64,000 nucleotides of DNA from Candolleomyces eurysporus (GCA_027579435.1 JANBPK010000946.1:1-64000); one strand, 5' to 3'; counted from the stretch's first letter, positions 1 through 12,296 are shown. Program-made: numbers and translations. The notes: generated by a model from the sequence alone, not told the origin.

Positions 1-354
1 GAAGTCGTTCTGAGGCCATGTCCTCATCGCGTTGTCAAAGTTATATTGTGTCGAGACCGTGGTTCTCACTTCTGAAGTCGGAATCCGTTATCGTCGAAGT
101 CTGTTGTCCACGAAGTCTAGCTTCCGAAGCAATAACATCGAACCTGGTTGAGCCTTAGCTCCCCCCTCGAACTTGCGATTGCAAAGTTTACGTTCCAAAG
201 CCCTAGTCCAGCTTGGCTTAGAGCTTTTCACTATACCCTTGCCCGCCTCTTATCTTCAGAAGATACTTGGTGTGTTTGTTTTGTGTGTGTTGGTGTTAGA
301 GTTTGGTTCTTCGTCTTGTTGTGATTTGAGCCTTAGAACGCAACCTGCGCATCA
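1..354 (+). repeat. LTR-like repeat, left copy (enters from outside the window)
   Basis: Several blocks of this segment match the last ~430 bp of the repeat at about 13097-14449, including the run beginning gttgagccttagctccccc, the gcttttcactatacccttgcccgcc block and the shared end ctgcgcatca/ctgcacatca. Both copies have the same orientation and are clearly diverged. Both are rich in short gttcgcgaagtc-like words. The right edge at about 354 abuts the NADH dehydrogenase fragment. No coding capacity is seen, so LTR identity is an inference from the shared CA-ending border and from the repetition. Confidence 0.55.
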
Positions 355-1655
355 CCGGACACCAGGCGCACAGGCGCCATTCAACCCCGAAAAGAAAACT
401 GTTGTTGTTTTGGGGAGCGGTTGGGGGGCAACTAGCCTTCTGTCGACACTGGACACGAGGGATTACAACATTGTATGTCTTGGCTTATTATTGTTATCGT
501 CCCGTTTTCACCCTATCTACAGGTCGTTATCAGCCCGAAGAATTATTTCCTGTTCACGCCACTGTTGCCCAGCATGGCTGTCGGAACTTCGAACCCGCGC
601 TCGATTATCCAGCCAACATGGTATTACACGGCACAAATCACGCAACGTATCAGTTATCGAGGCAGAGGCAACCGACGTTGATGTAAGCGTTGAGCAACTC
701 CTTGTGAATGACATCGGTGCTGATGCTCTGTTTCATTACAGCCAACAAACAAGACGGTTACTTTCACTGGTATGCTTCTGTCCCTTTAGTGCTCTCGCAA
801 TACTGATAATCCACTCTACAGACAACTCTGAAATCAAGGGTGACACGAGTTCAACGTCAATCAAATACGACTACCTGGTCTATGCAGTCGGCGCCGAGGT
901 CCAAACCTTCAATATTCCCAGAGTCAAGGAGCATGCTGTCTTTATGAAGGAGCTTCAGGATGCCAAGCGGGTATGTGCAACCGACCCAGGACCAGTTACG
1001 CGCAGCTGATTTTGCTTGTAGATGCAACGTGGATTTATGGATTGCCTTGAGACTGCCGCCTTCCCTGGTCAATCGCCTGAAGAAGTTGACCGCCTTCTTC
1101 ACATGGTTGTTGTCGGCAGTGGCCCTACTGGCGTTGAATTAAGGTAGAATTTCCCTTTCTACCTCAAAATTATATGCCAAAATTAACACTTTACTTCTCA
1201 GTGGTGAATTGCACGACTTCCTTGAAGACGACCTCAAGTCCTGGTGTCCCGAACTTGCTGGCAAGGTCAAGATCACGCTCGTCGAAGCTCTTCCCTCCAT
1301 GCTACCCATGTTCAGCAAGCAGCTCATCTCCTACACCGAATCCACCTTCAAGGAGAGCAAGATTGACATCCTGACCAAGACGATGGTGAAGGAAGTCAAG
1401 GAACGCAGCGTCGTACTCCAGATGCCCGACAAGAGTATCAAGGAGGTGCCGTGCGGTTTGGTCGTTTGGGCTGCTGGCAACAAGGGCCGCAAGCTCACGC
1501 AGGACTTGATGGCCAAGCTCCCCGCTGAACAGACAAACTGGCGTGGCATCACTGTGGACAATAACCTTCGTATGAAGGGCGCCAAAGACATCTTCTCTAT
1601 CGGCGATTGCACTGCTACGTCGTACGCACCCACTGCTCAGGTAGCTTTGCAACAG
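355..1655 (+). pseudogene. NDE1: Alternative (type II) NADH dehydrogenase fragment, 5'-truncated and interrupted
   Basis: The translation matches the external or internal alternative NADH:ubiquinone oxidoreductase of fungal mitochondria. That single-subunit FAD enzyme oxidises NADH without pumping protons. Visible are the FAD-binding GSGWGA motif (about 415-432), [16 protein letters not shown], the NAD-binding VVGSGPTGVEL block, and the C-terminal GCTATSYAPTAQVA-like end. Four spliceable introns (474-521, 680-739, 769-821 and 1144-1200 approximately) keep the frame, so this is a genomic copy and not a processed one. The N-terminus and targeting presequence are missing. A 2-bp deletion near 620-625 shifts the frame after RSIIQPT. 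The gene stops at 1655 where the hAT element is inserted; the next codons reappear at 13071. Not functional as it stands. Confidence 0.85.
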
Positions 1656-1674
1656 TAGGGCTGCCCAACGTCCC
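1656..1674 (+). repeat. hAT left terminal inverted repeat
   Basis: It begins TAGGGCTG, the expected style of hAT termini. It pairs with the inverted copy at 13052-13070, with 8 perfect terminal bases and further matches inward. It directly follows the target-site copy TGCAACAG. Confidence 0.85.
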
Positions 1675-2308
1675 CATGAAGACGGGTTGACGGCACCTGT
1701 GCCACGGTGACGGTACCCGTGCCGATCCTTGGAGAGGACAAGATTGCACGGCCCGTCTGCAACCTTCATGGGCCCCGTCTTGAAGCATGAGGCGACGGCC
1801 ATGACGGCCGTGAACGGTAATACAAAGGGAATGAAACGAGAGCAGAGTTGTGAAAGCGGATGAATGTAGGTTTTGTTGCAAAGTACAGCTGCCGCTCTTT
1901 GAGTGGCTCTTGGCATGCAAGGCCCGGGTATGTTGATGTGCTGGCTGTTCTCGCAATGATGTTGACCTTTACTCTCATCTGTCTCTTCTCAGCATAGGAA
2001 ATGCATGCAAGAGCTGCGATGCATGGCCCTGAGTGCTATGTCTTCCGCCGCTAAATCAAGAACAATATTTGCCAGTAAACACAAGAATTCTATGAGGGGT
2101 AAGTGCTCTGAACAAAATCATCGCATCGGATCGCTCCTCACCAATCTTGTTGAATTCAGGGTAGCATTCAACAGTGCTTGGCCAATCTGGGGACTTTTCA
2201 GCCTATAAAAGAGATNGGGATTATTGGCAATACTCCCCCAACCCACCCAACTTGTGCAAACCTTTCCCCGCCCCTCACTCCCCATTTTCCTTCATTATCT
2301 GATCCACA

Positions 2309-5300
2309 ATGGCCAGCTCCAATGACCAGTGCGCGCTAGGTCCCGATGGCAGGCTGCTTCCGGCAAGCCAGATCATATTCTACAACGATCCCGATGACCC
2401 TACAACCTTGCCCCCTGTTGTTGATGTGGACATGTGGCCGGCTCAAGATGCTCCAAGTCGTGAGTGAACCATCTTTGCCTCTTTGATTTTTATCACACCA
2501 GTTAACTTGGTTATCAGGTTCTCGCCCTCAGCAGTCTAATGCTGGTAATCGTATGCGCCAGCTTATTTGTGACGAGAAGCTCGATGACAACAATCAACTT
2601 CGCCTCAAGTTCCGTGATACGCAACGTACCAGCAAGGCTGCCAGACGTACCAAGGCTAAGGCGAGCACCGTCGTAGATCTGGAAGACACGGATGGTGATG
2701 ATGGAGACTATTCTCAAAGCTCAGAGGGAGAGGACGAGGACGAAGAAGAAGAAGAAGATAGGGAGATTGAGAACCACGAGGTACGTGTTTTATTATCTCT
2801 CTTTGTCTTAATTCTAACTTCGATGTTTTAATAGCTTGCCGATATCCTACCAGCGAAGACCAATCCAAAAGGTGACCGTTCTGCCACAAAACGCAAGTCA
2901 TCCAGCACTGCTTCATCTGTCCTTGGCAAGAAGCAGAGACTTGATCTGACTGCTGCAACTCCTCGAGAAAATGGTAGTCCTCAGCCCTCGCCACACCAAA
3001 CTTCACCATCACAAATTTCTCCTCAGTCATTGCTATCCTCAATATCAAGCTCGTCGTCCCTTCCTCAGCCAAAGGCGACAAACCCAGTCTATTTATTTTA
3101 CAAGCAAGTCAGCACAGACCGTGATGGCACCTCATCCCCAGGCACTCGTTATTTCCAATGTCATCATGGTCAACGCCGCATCTTCAAGATCACCACAGCT
3201 ATGAAGCACAACACAAAACGTGAGCTTTGCCTCTGATCTTTGGACCCTTGACTGATGGTCGTTTTAAGACATGGTTGAGCATCTGCGCTCAAGCTTCCCA
3301 ACTATGTATAATCTTTATCTTTGCTTGAAGGAGCGAAAGTCGCCAGCGTCAGACGTGGAAGCTGCAGTGGCATCGGGATCTGCAGATTCTGATGAGCCCA
3401 GGGTGCAGGAGCTTCTGCGATCCTTAAAAAACCGCACCCAAACCATAGAGCAGGCATTTGAGCAGCAGACCGGGGTATGCAAATATGCCTCTCTCATGTT
3501 ACTGATTTACTAATATCTTTTGGTAGAACACATGGGACCAGGCCTCTTTTGAACAACTGTTGGTTGAGTGGATCGCCGCCTGCGATCAGCCTTTCGACAA
3601 AGTTGAGAAGCCCGAATTTCGCTGCTTGCTAGAGTACATCCATTCTCCCTCTCGCAAAGCCCTCAAGATCCCTCATTGTTCCACGATTCGTCGTCGGTTG
3701 ATGAAGATGGGCAAGGATGCAGTTCAAAGTACAAAGGAAATGTTTGCGGTGTGTCCTACTTCATATTACGTTTGATTCCTTGTCTCACTGCTTAAATAGA
3801 AATTAAACACCAAAGTTGCAATTTCACTTGATGCATGGACTTTGCCCAACCAGCATGCTTTCCTAGCCATTGTGGCCCATTATGTCACAGCTGATGGAGA
3901 GCTCGGTGCGTACCATCGCTATCACATTGCCCGAACCACCTCTCATTAATTCAACCAGAGGAACTGTTGATCGATTTTCGTGAGATCCAGGGAGCTCATA
4001 CAGGGGAGAATCTCGCTGAGCATGTTTGGAACGCGCTTGAGATGTACAATCTCCTTAGCAAGGTTATTGCCTTTGTCATGGACAACGCCACCAACAATGA
4101 CACTCTAGTTGACGCCTTTGAACGTCGATGCCAGGCTGCACAAATACCGTTCTCTGCAGCTGATGCACGACTGCGGTGTATGCCACATATCATACACCTT
4201 GCGGCTCTCCAGGTATGTGCAACACAGCACGTTAGGTTTACATATTCTCACCTTGAATTTTAACAGCTACTCGAGGGTATTGGAGCGATCGACCCCACTG
4301 AGCTTAGAACTGCGTCACCCTATCAGCAAGATGTTGCTGCGTCCCTTTTTGCCGATGCATCTGATGAAAACCTTGAAGGTGGTGACATTTCAAGTGATCT
4401 GGATTCGGATGAGACTGTGTCTATGGATTCCTCGGCTATGGTAGAAGCCCCTGAAGCAGGCCCCGACTCAACCACAAAGCTAACCTGGATTGAAAAGGTG
4501 CGTCAATTTCGTGTAAGTATGGAGAACAAATCTCATTCCAAGTCCAGGTGCGTCGAATTGTCAAGGCTGTCCGCTCATCACCTCAGCAACGTGCTGCATG
4601 GATAGAAGAAGCCGCTGCAATGATACGGAGGCAAGTGGCCTCTGACCCCGATGCACCAAAAACAGCATTGATGCTGATACTCGATGTTCGCACCAGGTGG
4701 TCCTCTACCTACCAGATGCTTTGTAGGTCGTCTTCTGTCTAGATCTATTGTGTGATAATATTGATTGTCCTTCTAGGCCGTGCAATTGCATTTCATTCCG
4801 CTATAGACAACTACACCGCAAAGAACCGTGATTTGCGCTCCTTCGAGCTTCTTGACGATGACTGGGCAGCAGCAGAGACAGTTTGTAGCTGGTTAGAGTG
4901 TTTCCAGAGTGCAACCCGCCAGATGTCAGCCACTAAAACCTCAATGCTCTCATCAACCATTGCTGTATTTCGTGGGCTCCAGCAGCAGCTCAAAGAAAGG
5001 ATCCGGATGCTTCCAAGGAACTTCTCTCCAGAAGTTCGTACCGCACTAGTAAATTTGCACAAGAAGCTGAGTGATTACTACTTTCGCTTTGATACCTCAC
5101 CATACAGAACCTGGGCTGCACGTGAGTTGTTTGATTATTTTGACCGTAACCGTGGCTCAACGCATTTCATACCAGTGCTTGATCCCCGTATCTCTTATGA
5201 GGGCTTGAAGAATGCTTTCGCTGACGACACTGATCTCACCAACCTCGAAACTGCAAAGTCAAACCTCGAGCAGCACTATAGGGTCCACTATGAGAGGAGC

Positions 5301-5749
5301 ACACCAGTGAGCTGTCACACGGATACTGGTTCCTCTGCTCCATCATCCTTGGTGTTCAACTTCACCTCAACATTCCGGCGTGCACCTTGAGCCATTCAAA
5401 ACGAGCTTCAGTCGTATTTTCAGATGCCGCCCAAGGACTTTACTACTTGTAATCCGGTTCGGTGGTGGTATACCCACAGACTTCAGTTTCCTAACCTTTA
5501 CAAACTTGCCCTCAATATCTTGTCAATTCCTGGTGAGTAGATGCGTTGTTCTATTTCTATACTTTCCTCTTTTGCTGACTCTGACCATGCTTAGGCTCTG
5601 CAGTCGCTGTAGAATGTATATTCTCGGGTGGTCGTGACGCAATTTCGCTCCGTCAAGCAAGTCTCACCGCTGGCACCATCCGAGTTCTTATGCTGGTCAA
5701 GCAACATGTCCGCTCTCGGCAAAATGCTAGAGCTCAACCAAACATCTAA
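2309..5749 (+). pseudogene. hAT transposase gene (one premature stop)
   Basis: The multi-exon gene starts at the ATG at 2309 (MASSNDQC) and ends at TAA 5749. An N-terminal acidic region is followed by a BED-like zinc-finger segment near 3085-3300 (YFQCHHGQRR, then AMKHNTK and HLRSSFP). The RNase H-like core includes SLDAWTLPNQHAFLAIVAHY (about 3825-3885), FVMDNATNNDT (about 4072-4103) and LDVRTRWSSTYQML (about 4680-4722). The C-terminal dimerisation segment has RWWYTHRLQFPNLYKLALNIL and VECIFSGGRD (about 5461-5640). All splice joints examined keep the frame, but an in-frame TGA at 5388-5390 interrupts the protein before the dimerisation domain. It is likely a CGA-to-TGA change. The gene cuts and rejoins its own element; it is probably inactive unless that base is an error. 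Confidence 0.85.
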
Positions 5750-6321
5750 ATAACGTGTAATTTTTATTTCGCCGATTGTCTCGAGTACCAGAAGGGCTTG
5801 TATTATTCATTATATTATTTTGAATTTAAATTGTAATTGTATCCATTCCATGTTAATGACGGTGCAGAATCTTCCCCCGAGCACATTCAGTTGCTCGAAG
5901 AACAGACGGTGGTCGCAAACCTTCCCTTCGAGGGGCTGTCTCGTCTCCCCTTTGCCCTGTCCTGTCCCTCCCCTCCTCCTGAACCTTTCCACTAACCAAG
6001 TCCTTCTCAATGGGGCCAAAACGAACCGTGCGATCAGGCCGAGCGGATGTTGTCTCTTCCTGCAGCCTTTTCCCAGTTGTAGCCATGACGCTATCGGGCA
6101 CCGTAGCCCATGTAGGATGATACTTATGTTCGAGGTAGGCGTAAAGCTGCTCTCTGGCAGCTCTGGGAGAGGATGAGTTTGTGGGAACGAGAGATAACGC
6201 GGATGTACGTACATTTGCACTGGGGTGTCATTGAGTCTTACAGGATAAATGAACTTGGGCAGAGGAGGAGTGCTGTCACATTCACGATCGCTCCCACTAG
6301 CCTCTTCTTCGTCTCTGAATT

Positions 6322-6686
6322 TGTTACGGCATGAAGTCAATATCTATTTTTACTTTCATTTTCATTTAATTTTCTTTTTCTTTTTAAGTATCTCTTGATC
6401 ATTTTATATATAAATACAAACATAAGAATATTTTCATTATTTATTATGATTTTTTCATATTATTTACAGTCAACTTTACATGCTATAGCCAAACATGTAC
6501 AAACAGATCCACATAGATACAAATGGTCTGTGTGCCGTTTCTGTAGTATAAATAGTGTAGCACCTAGGGCTGTATTCTTTAGTCTTTAGCTGGTCAATTC
6601 ACGGCCTCTGCTACATTCTCTAAACTCTATCCTCTCTAAGCCTTAAGTTTGAGTCAGTACACGATCTGCTAGGTCGTTCGCTGACA
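6322..6686 (+). repeat. 5' LTR of the Ty3 element
   Basis: It is 365 bp long, starts tgttacggc and ends gctgaca, and is directly preceded by GAATT. It is AT-rich in U3 and carries TATAAATA at 6547-6554. Compared with the 3' LTR I count three substitutions (tttaatt/tttactt, gtcaact/gtcgact, gtgtgcc/gtgcgcc). Confidence 0.97.
6547..6591 (+). promoter_or_regulatory. LTR core promoter and predicted transcript 5' end
   Basis: TATAAATA lies at 6547-6554. The sequence AGTCTTTAGCT at 6581-6591 begins about 34 bp downstream of the TATA box, a normal distance for initiation. Those 11 bases are exactly complementary to 6689-6699 just behind the LTR, which supports 6581 as the RNA start in a self-priming element. 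Confidence 0.7.
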
Positions 6687-6688
6687 AA

Positions 6689-6699
6689 AGCTAAAGACT
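6689..6699 (+). other. Self-primer binding site
   Basis: AGCTAAAGACT begins two bases after the end of the 5' LTR. It is the exact reverse complement of AGTCTTTAGCT at 6581-6591. In Tf1 of fission yeast the first 11 bases of the mRNA fold back onto such a site to prime reverse transcription. No TGG-starting tRNA-complementary site is seen here. Confidence 0.75.
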
Positions 6700-7174
6700 C
6701 TTCTCTTGTCACTGATCACCTTGATCCCTGACATCCTTCTCTCACCGTTACACGTTTTCCAACACCAACCTCTGCCCGTGTGCTCCCCAACAACACACGT
6801 GTTTTGTCACTACCCTTTGTAAATACCTATCCCCACTATCTCATTGTAGCCTGGGCGACGCCCCTCCTTAAGAGGCAGCAACCCAGAGACTGCGGAACTC
6901 TAGGTTCCAAGGACGTAGTGTAGTAACCCTTGTCTGAGAGGCGTGGGAGAGTTTCTGGAGATCCAGACTCCCACTAACCGGTACTCAGATTGACGCACCC
7001 GGGTTATAGTTTACATTCCCCTTTGTCCCCATTCAATTGCCTATAGGCCCTTTTTAGTTTGTCTACGGTCTCTCTAGGACTACGTAAACACTCTGATCTG
7101 TACCCTTACCTACACACCCACCTTCCGGGGATAGTTGCTGTCTTTCACCTACCCCATTTCACACACGTACTGTT

Positions 7175-8320
7175 ATGGCTGATCAACAAGAGCCCATGAC
7201 CCAAACCCCTGAGGAACAGGAGGACACTCCTCAGGGCATGACTCTTAGGGTTGCCATGCAGGAATTCGCCATGATGGTGGGAAATTTCACCAATGCCCTT
7301 ATTAGCTTTATGCCTGGACTCACCAGTGCGGCTACAACCATCTCACAAGCAGCACAACAGCAAGGAGCACTTGCCTCAGAAATTAACAAGCTCCGACAAG
7401 TAGATGCAGGGAAGAAACTTAAACCGGAAGCACCGGGACTATTTGACGGAACAGGAAGCAAGGCCCAAGGGTTCCTTTTGGAGCTAGACATGTACTTTGA
7501 TGCATTAGGGATTGAAGACGCAAATCAGAAGATCATCTACGCCCTTTCCAAGGTTAGAGGAGGAACAGGAGAGATTGCTACCCATTGGGCTAACTCCACC
7601 AGAACCCTCATACAAGAACGAAAGGCTGCAGGAGGGCAATATTTCAACTCCTGGGAGCAGTTCAAAGTAACTCTAACTTTGCACTTCGTCCTTCAGCCAT
7701 CTTCAGAAACAGCCATTGAAAATCTGCGAGCGTTGGAGATGGGGAACAAGACCTGTGAAGAGTATACGGTCCTCTTCCAAGGATATGCAGCACAGAGTGG
7801 ATACAACACCCCAGCACTGCTGGAGGAATACAAGAGAGGACTCAACAAGCAGCTTCGAGACAAGATCTATGGCTTAGTTCCTATGCCCACCACCATAGAT
7901 GATTGGGCTGCTAAAGCATGCCTCTTGGACAAACAGTACAGGATTGCAAAGACACAGTATGGCAAAGATAGAGGAGGACAAGAAAAAGGGAAAGCCCCAG
8001 AAAGGAGATGGACTCCAAGGGAGTCTACACCAGTACCAACCCGAGACCCAAACGCGATGGACATAGATCGGAACAGAACGCCCATGATATGCTATACTTG
8101 TGGCAAACAAGGACATCGATCTAATGCTTGCAGAGAGGCATTACCAGGGGCTAGTTGCGCCTACTGCAAGGCCCGAGGACATAGGATTGCTGATTGCAAA
8201 TCCCCCAACAAGAAACCATTTGGACCTGTCACAATCAAGACCCGTGCCAACGACTTCGACCTTTCTGCTATGCCTGAATCTGAAATTGCTGCCTTGAAGG
8301 CCAAACTGCAGGATTTTTGA
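7175..8320 (+). CDS. gag: Gag protein of the Ty3 chromovirus
   Basis: A 381-residue capsid-nucleocapsid precursor that starts at ATG 7175 (MADQQEPMTQ). The capsid-type segment includes LFDGTGSKAQGFLLELDMYF (about residue 90) and WEQFKVTLTLHF. The C-terminus has two CCHC knuckles, CYTCGKQGHRSNAC and CAYCKARGHRIADC, for RNA packaging. The frame is open throughout. Its TGA at 8318-8320 overlaps the pol frame, which lies in the -1 phase. The junction is a run of five T (8314-8318), so pol is probably reached by -1 frameshifting at that run. Confidence 0.95.
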   Translation: MADQQEPMTQTPEEQEDTPQGMTLRVAMQEFAMMVGNFTNALISFMPGLTSAATTISQAAQQQGALASEINKLRQVDAGKKLKPEAPGLFDGTGSKAQGFLLELDMYFDALGIEDANQKIIYALSKVRGGTGEIATHWANSTRTLIQERKAAGGQYFNSWEQFKVTLTLHFVLQPSSETAIENLRALEMGNKTCEEYTVLFQGYAAQSGYNTPALLEEYKRGLNKQLRDKIYGLVPMPTTIDDWAAKACLLDKQYRIAKTQYGKDRGGQEKGKAPERRWTPRESTPVPTRDPNAMDIDRNRTPMICYTCGKQGHRSNACREALPGASCAYCKARGHRIADCKSPNKKPFGPVTIKTRANDFDLSAMPESEIAALKAKLQDF

Positions 8321-11300
8321 AAGGACCGCTTGTAAGCCCAAACAAAGCGGTCACAGACTTTGTAGATTCTCCAATTTTCATACCAAATGTTTTATGCCCC
8401 ATACCAAATAAATTAACTTTGGACCGAGAATTACAAAGTCAGGGCAGATTTCAAGGCAAGAAAGGTAAACCAGGTACAGCTGAATGGGTAGTACAGAGAT
8501 TGGATGATAGTCCCCAGATGGCAGTTGGAATTCTTCTGGCCTGGACGCATCCGAAACAAGTAAGAGAGGTGAATGAGGAATTAGTGAGGAGGATCAGAAG
8601 TCTGACAGATCAGGAGGCTGTTGAAGCCCTTCATAGTCTAACTGAGCTGAAACAGTACATTCGAGGGAGACGCACCAGTCGACAGCTTGACATAAAACTC
8701 ACAGCTAGTACCATGGATGACAGAAGAAGCTTTATTGTAGATGCCTTGGTGGACTGTGGGTCAACAGGTAGCTGTATAGACACCCAGTTTGTGCATGAGA
8801 ATGGAATCAAAACACGAAATCTACCAGTCTCAATACCCGTGTTTAACGCAGATGGAACTCCTAACAATAATGGACCAATCACCAAAGTCGTAGAGCTCTT
8901 TATCAAGATTAAAGGACACACAGAGCGAATCGAATTGGCTGTATCCAATCTGGACAAATCTGAGATATTTCTTGGATATGACTGGCTGGAGAAGCATAAC
9001 CCATCCATTGATTGGCAGAAAAAGGAGGTCAAATTTGATCGATGCCCACTGGAATGCACACCCCTTTTCAGCTCTGAACTGGAGGATGATGAGGTGAAGT
9101 ATGAGACGGTAGAAGAAGGAGAGCGGTTGTTTGTAGTAGACATCCAGGAAGAGATCAAGATTCGAGCATTCCAGACGACTGCTTCCAAAATTGCAGAAGC
9201 AGAACATCGAGTTAAGAGAGAGCGGACCTTTGAGGAAATTGTTCCATTACCCTACCATCAATACAAAGACATCTTTTCCAAAGAAGCCTTTGACGAACTT
9301 CCTCCAAGACGTCCATGGGACCATGCTATTGAACTCATCCCTGGAGCAGAAGCAGTGGATAGCCGGATATACCCCTTGAACTTGGAGGAGCAGAAGCAGT
9401 TAGATGCTTTCCTGGAAGAAAACCTATCATCAGGACAAATTCGACCATCCAAGTCCCCTATGGCAGCACCATTCTTCTTTGTGAAGAAAAAGGATGGTTC
9501 ACTCAGACCTGTACAGGATTACCGGCGTTTGAATGAAATTACAATCACAAACCGGTACCCTTTGCCATTAATCCAGGAGCTTATAGACAAACTCCAAGGA
9601 GCTCGGTATTATTCCAAGATCGATATCAGATGGGGATTCAACAATGTCCGGATTAAGGAAGGAGATGAGTGGAAGGCAGCATTCAGGACCAACCGTGGGT
9701 TGTTTGAACCCTTAGTTATGTTCTTTGGCTTGAAAAACTCCCCAGCCACGTTCCAGACCATGATGAACACCCTGTTCAGAGACCTCATAACTGAAGGAAA
9801 TGTGGTGATATACATGGACGACATCCTCATTTTCACCAAAACCCTGGAAGAACATAGACAAGTGGTCAAGCAGGTATTACACAGACTCCGGGAAAATAAG
9901 CTCTTTGCCAAACCTGAAAAGTGCTCATTTGAGCAATTGGAGGTTGAATACCTTGGTGTAATTGTCTCTCATAACCAAGTCAGAATGGACCCAGCCAAGA
10001 TCCGTGCTGTAGAGGACTGGCCAACGCCAACCAGCATCAAGGAAATTCAACAATTCCTTGGGTTTGCCAACTTCTACAGGCGGTTTATCGAGGGATTTGG
10101 AGGGCTGGCTAGACCACTATCAGGGCTGACAGGAAAAAAGGAATGGGAATNGGGGAAAGGAGCAAGAGGAGGCATTTGGAGAGATCAAGAGGAGGATTTG
10201 TTCAGCACCGATTCTAACTATGCCCAGGGATGATGGGATGTTCTGAGTAGAATGTGACTCTTCAGACTTTGCAATTGGAGCTATACTTTCGCAAAAGCAG
10301 GTGGATGGAAAATGGAAGCCGATTGCCTTTCTTTCACATGCCTTAACTCCAACTGAACGCAACCATGAGATCTATGACAAGGAACTACTGACTATCATGA
10401 CAGCCTTGGGTGAATGGAGACAATACCTTCTAGGAGCAAGAGAAACATTCGAAATTCACACAGATCACAAGAACCTTGAATATTTCCGAAAACCGCAGAA
10501 GCTGAACCGCCGACAAGCACGATGGGTCACTGAGATGCAGGAGTACAGCTTCACACTACATCATCGTCCAGGAAAGACAATGACAAAGGCTGATGCTTTG
10601 TCCAGGAGAGCAGGTCATGATCGAGGACAGAGCGACAATGAAAACATCACTGTTCTTAAAGGGGATTGGTTCCGAGCCCTCTCTATCGAGACTGACATGA
10701 CCATACTTGACCGCATTCACAAGGTTCAAAAGAATCGAGATAAATCTGTGGTAAAGGCAATCCAGCAGCAGATAAATGGGTGGAAGGAGACAGAGGATGG
10801 GATTATTACATGGAAGGATCGCATATATGTACCGGTTGATAGGAAGTTGCGTGAGGAGATTGTTCGACTGCATCATGATTCACCACTTGCAGGACACCCA
10901 GGACGTCATAAAACTCATGAACTTATCACAAGGAACTACTGGTGGCCCAAGATCCAGGAGTTTGTTCGCAAGTATGTAGAGGGGTGCGAAGTGTGTCAAC
11001 GCTCAAAACCCAAGCGAACTAGTCCTGCTGCACCTCTTGTACCCAACAAGATACCATCCAAGCCCTGGGAAATAGTCTCTGTTGACATGATTGGTCCACT
11101 ACCTGAGTCAAATGGCAGTAATGCAGTCCTGGTGATTGTTGATCGGTTCTCCAAGAAAATAGAAGCTATTCCTACTACTACTGAAATCACATCAAAAGGA
11201 GTGGCAGAGCTATACCGGGATTATGTATTCAAGCATCATGGCCTTCCTCAGGTAGTAATCAGTGACCGAGGTCCTCAATTCGTGTCAAACTTCATGACCG

Positions 11301-12295
11301 ACTTATTCACTCTCCTGGGAATCAAACATAATCGATCCACTGCATTCCACCCACAGACTGATGGGCAGACAGAGCGAATAAACCAGGAGCTTGAACAGTA
11401 TCTCCGAATCTTCATCAGCAAACGACAGGATGACTGGACTGCATGGCTCCCCTTGGCAGTATTCTCCTACAATGACAAGGTTCATTCAGCTACTGGATAT
11501 TCTCCATTCTTCCTCAATCATGGACAGCACCCATGGAAAGGGACAGAAGCTCGTGTTCATGTCAAATCTGAACCCGCCACAGATTTTGTGAGTCGTATGA
11601 AACAGATCCACGAAGATGCCCAGTCTAGTCTCAAAGCTGCTGCTGATACAATGAAACGGCTGTATGATCGGAAAAGGAGAGATTCAGTCAAGTACAAACC
11701 TGGTGATAAGGTGTATCTTGAAGCAACCAATATTTCCACAACAAGACCCTCACGAAAGCTCTCAGACAAGAGATATGGGCCCTTTATCATTCTAGAGAAA
11801 GTAGGAGAGTCAGCATACAAATTGAAGCTCCCTGAACAATGGAAAGCAATACACCCAGTCTTCAATGAAGCCCTGCTCACACCCTGGAAAAGGCCTACCT
11901 TTACATCTCAACAACGACCTGCACCACCACCTCCTGTAATAGTTGACAATGAACGAGAATATGAAGTTGAGGGAATCCAGGATAGCCGCCTCTTTTGTGG
12001 AAAGTTACAATACTATGTGAAATGGAAGGGCTACCCTCAGGAGGAACGCACCTGGGAACCAGAAGCCAATGTCAAGAACTCACCAGAACTGGTCACCGCT
12101 TTCCATCGAAAACACCCATCTGCACCAAGGCGAATCAATCAGAGGTTGCGCTTTATGCCCTATGAGAACATGACTGAGCCCAAGAAAGCAATATTTGACT
12201 GGACAGCAGGGAAATTGAGGGAAGTCAGAAAGTGGAGGGAGAGAGACAAAGGGATAGAAGTCGTCGAGGACGACGAATCTAAGAGGGGGGGGTAA
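8317..12295 (+). pseudogene. pol: Pol polyprotein of the Ty3 chromovirus (one in-frame stop)
   Basis: The order is protease (VDCGSTGSCID, about 8749-8781), reverse transcriptase (FFVKKKDGSLRPVQDYR; SKIDIRWGFNNVR; IYMDDILIF with the YMDD site at about 9811), and RNase H (VECDSSDFAIGA; FEIHTDHKNLEYF). Integrase follows with an HHCC finger (HHDSPLAGH ... CEVCQ, about 10870-11000) and DDE core (SVDMIGPL; VISDRGPQFVSNF; TERINQELEQYL). A C-terminal chromodomain (YEVEGIQDSR; YYVKWKGYPQEERTWEPEAN, about 11960-12080) ends the protein. The ambiguous base at 10151 looks like an extra position: dropping it keeps the frame. TGA at 10244-10246 interrupts the start of RNase H where R (CGA) would fit. The gag-pol phase change is -1. 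Confidence 0.93.
12281..12292 (+). other. Polypurine tract of the Ty3 element
   Basis: The purine run aagagggggggg ends four bases before the 3' LTR (12297). This is the usual site for plus-strand priming. Confidence 0.85.
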
Positions 12296-12296
12296 T

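Noticed and set aside
355..1655. NADH dehydrogenase fragment as a processed (retrotransposed) pseudogene
   Set aside because: At least four introns with GT-AG borders are kept, and removing them restores the known protein.
6686..6705. tRNA-type primer binding site for the Ty3 element
   Set aside because: The sequence behind the LTR does not start with TGG, and it matches the element's own RNA start exactly.
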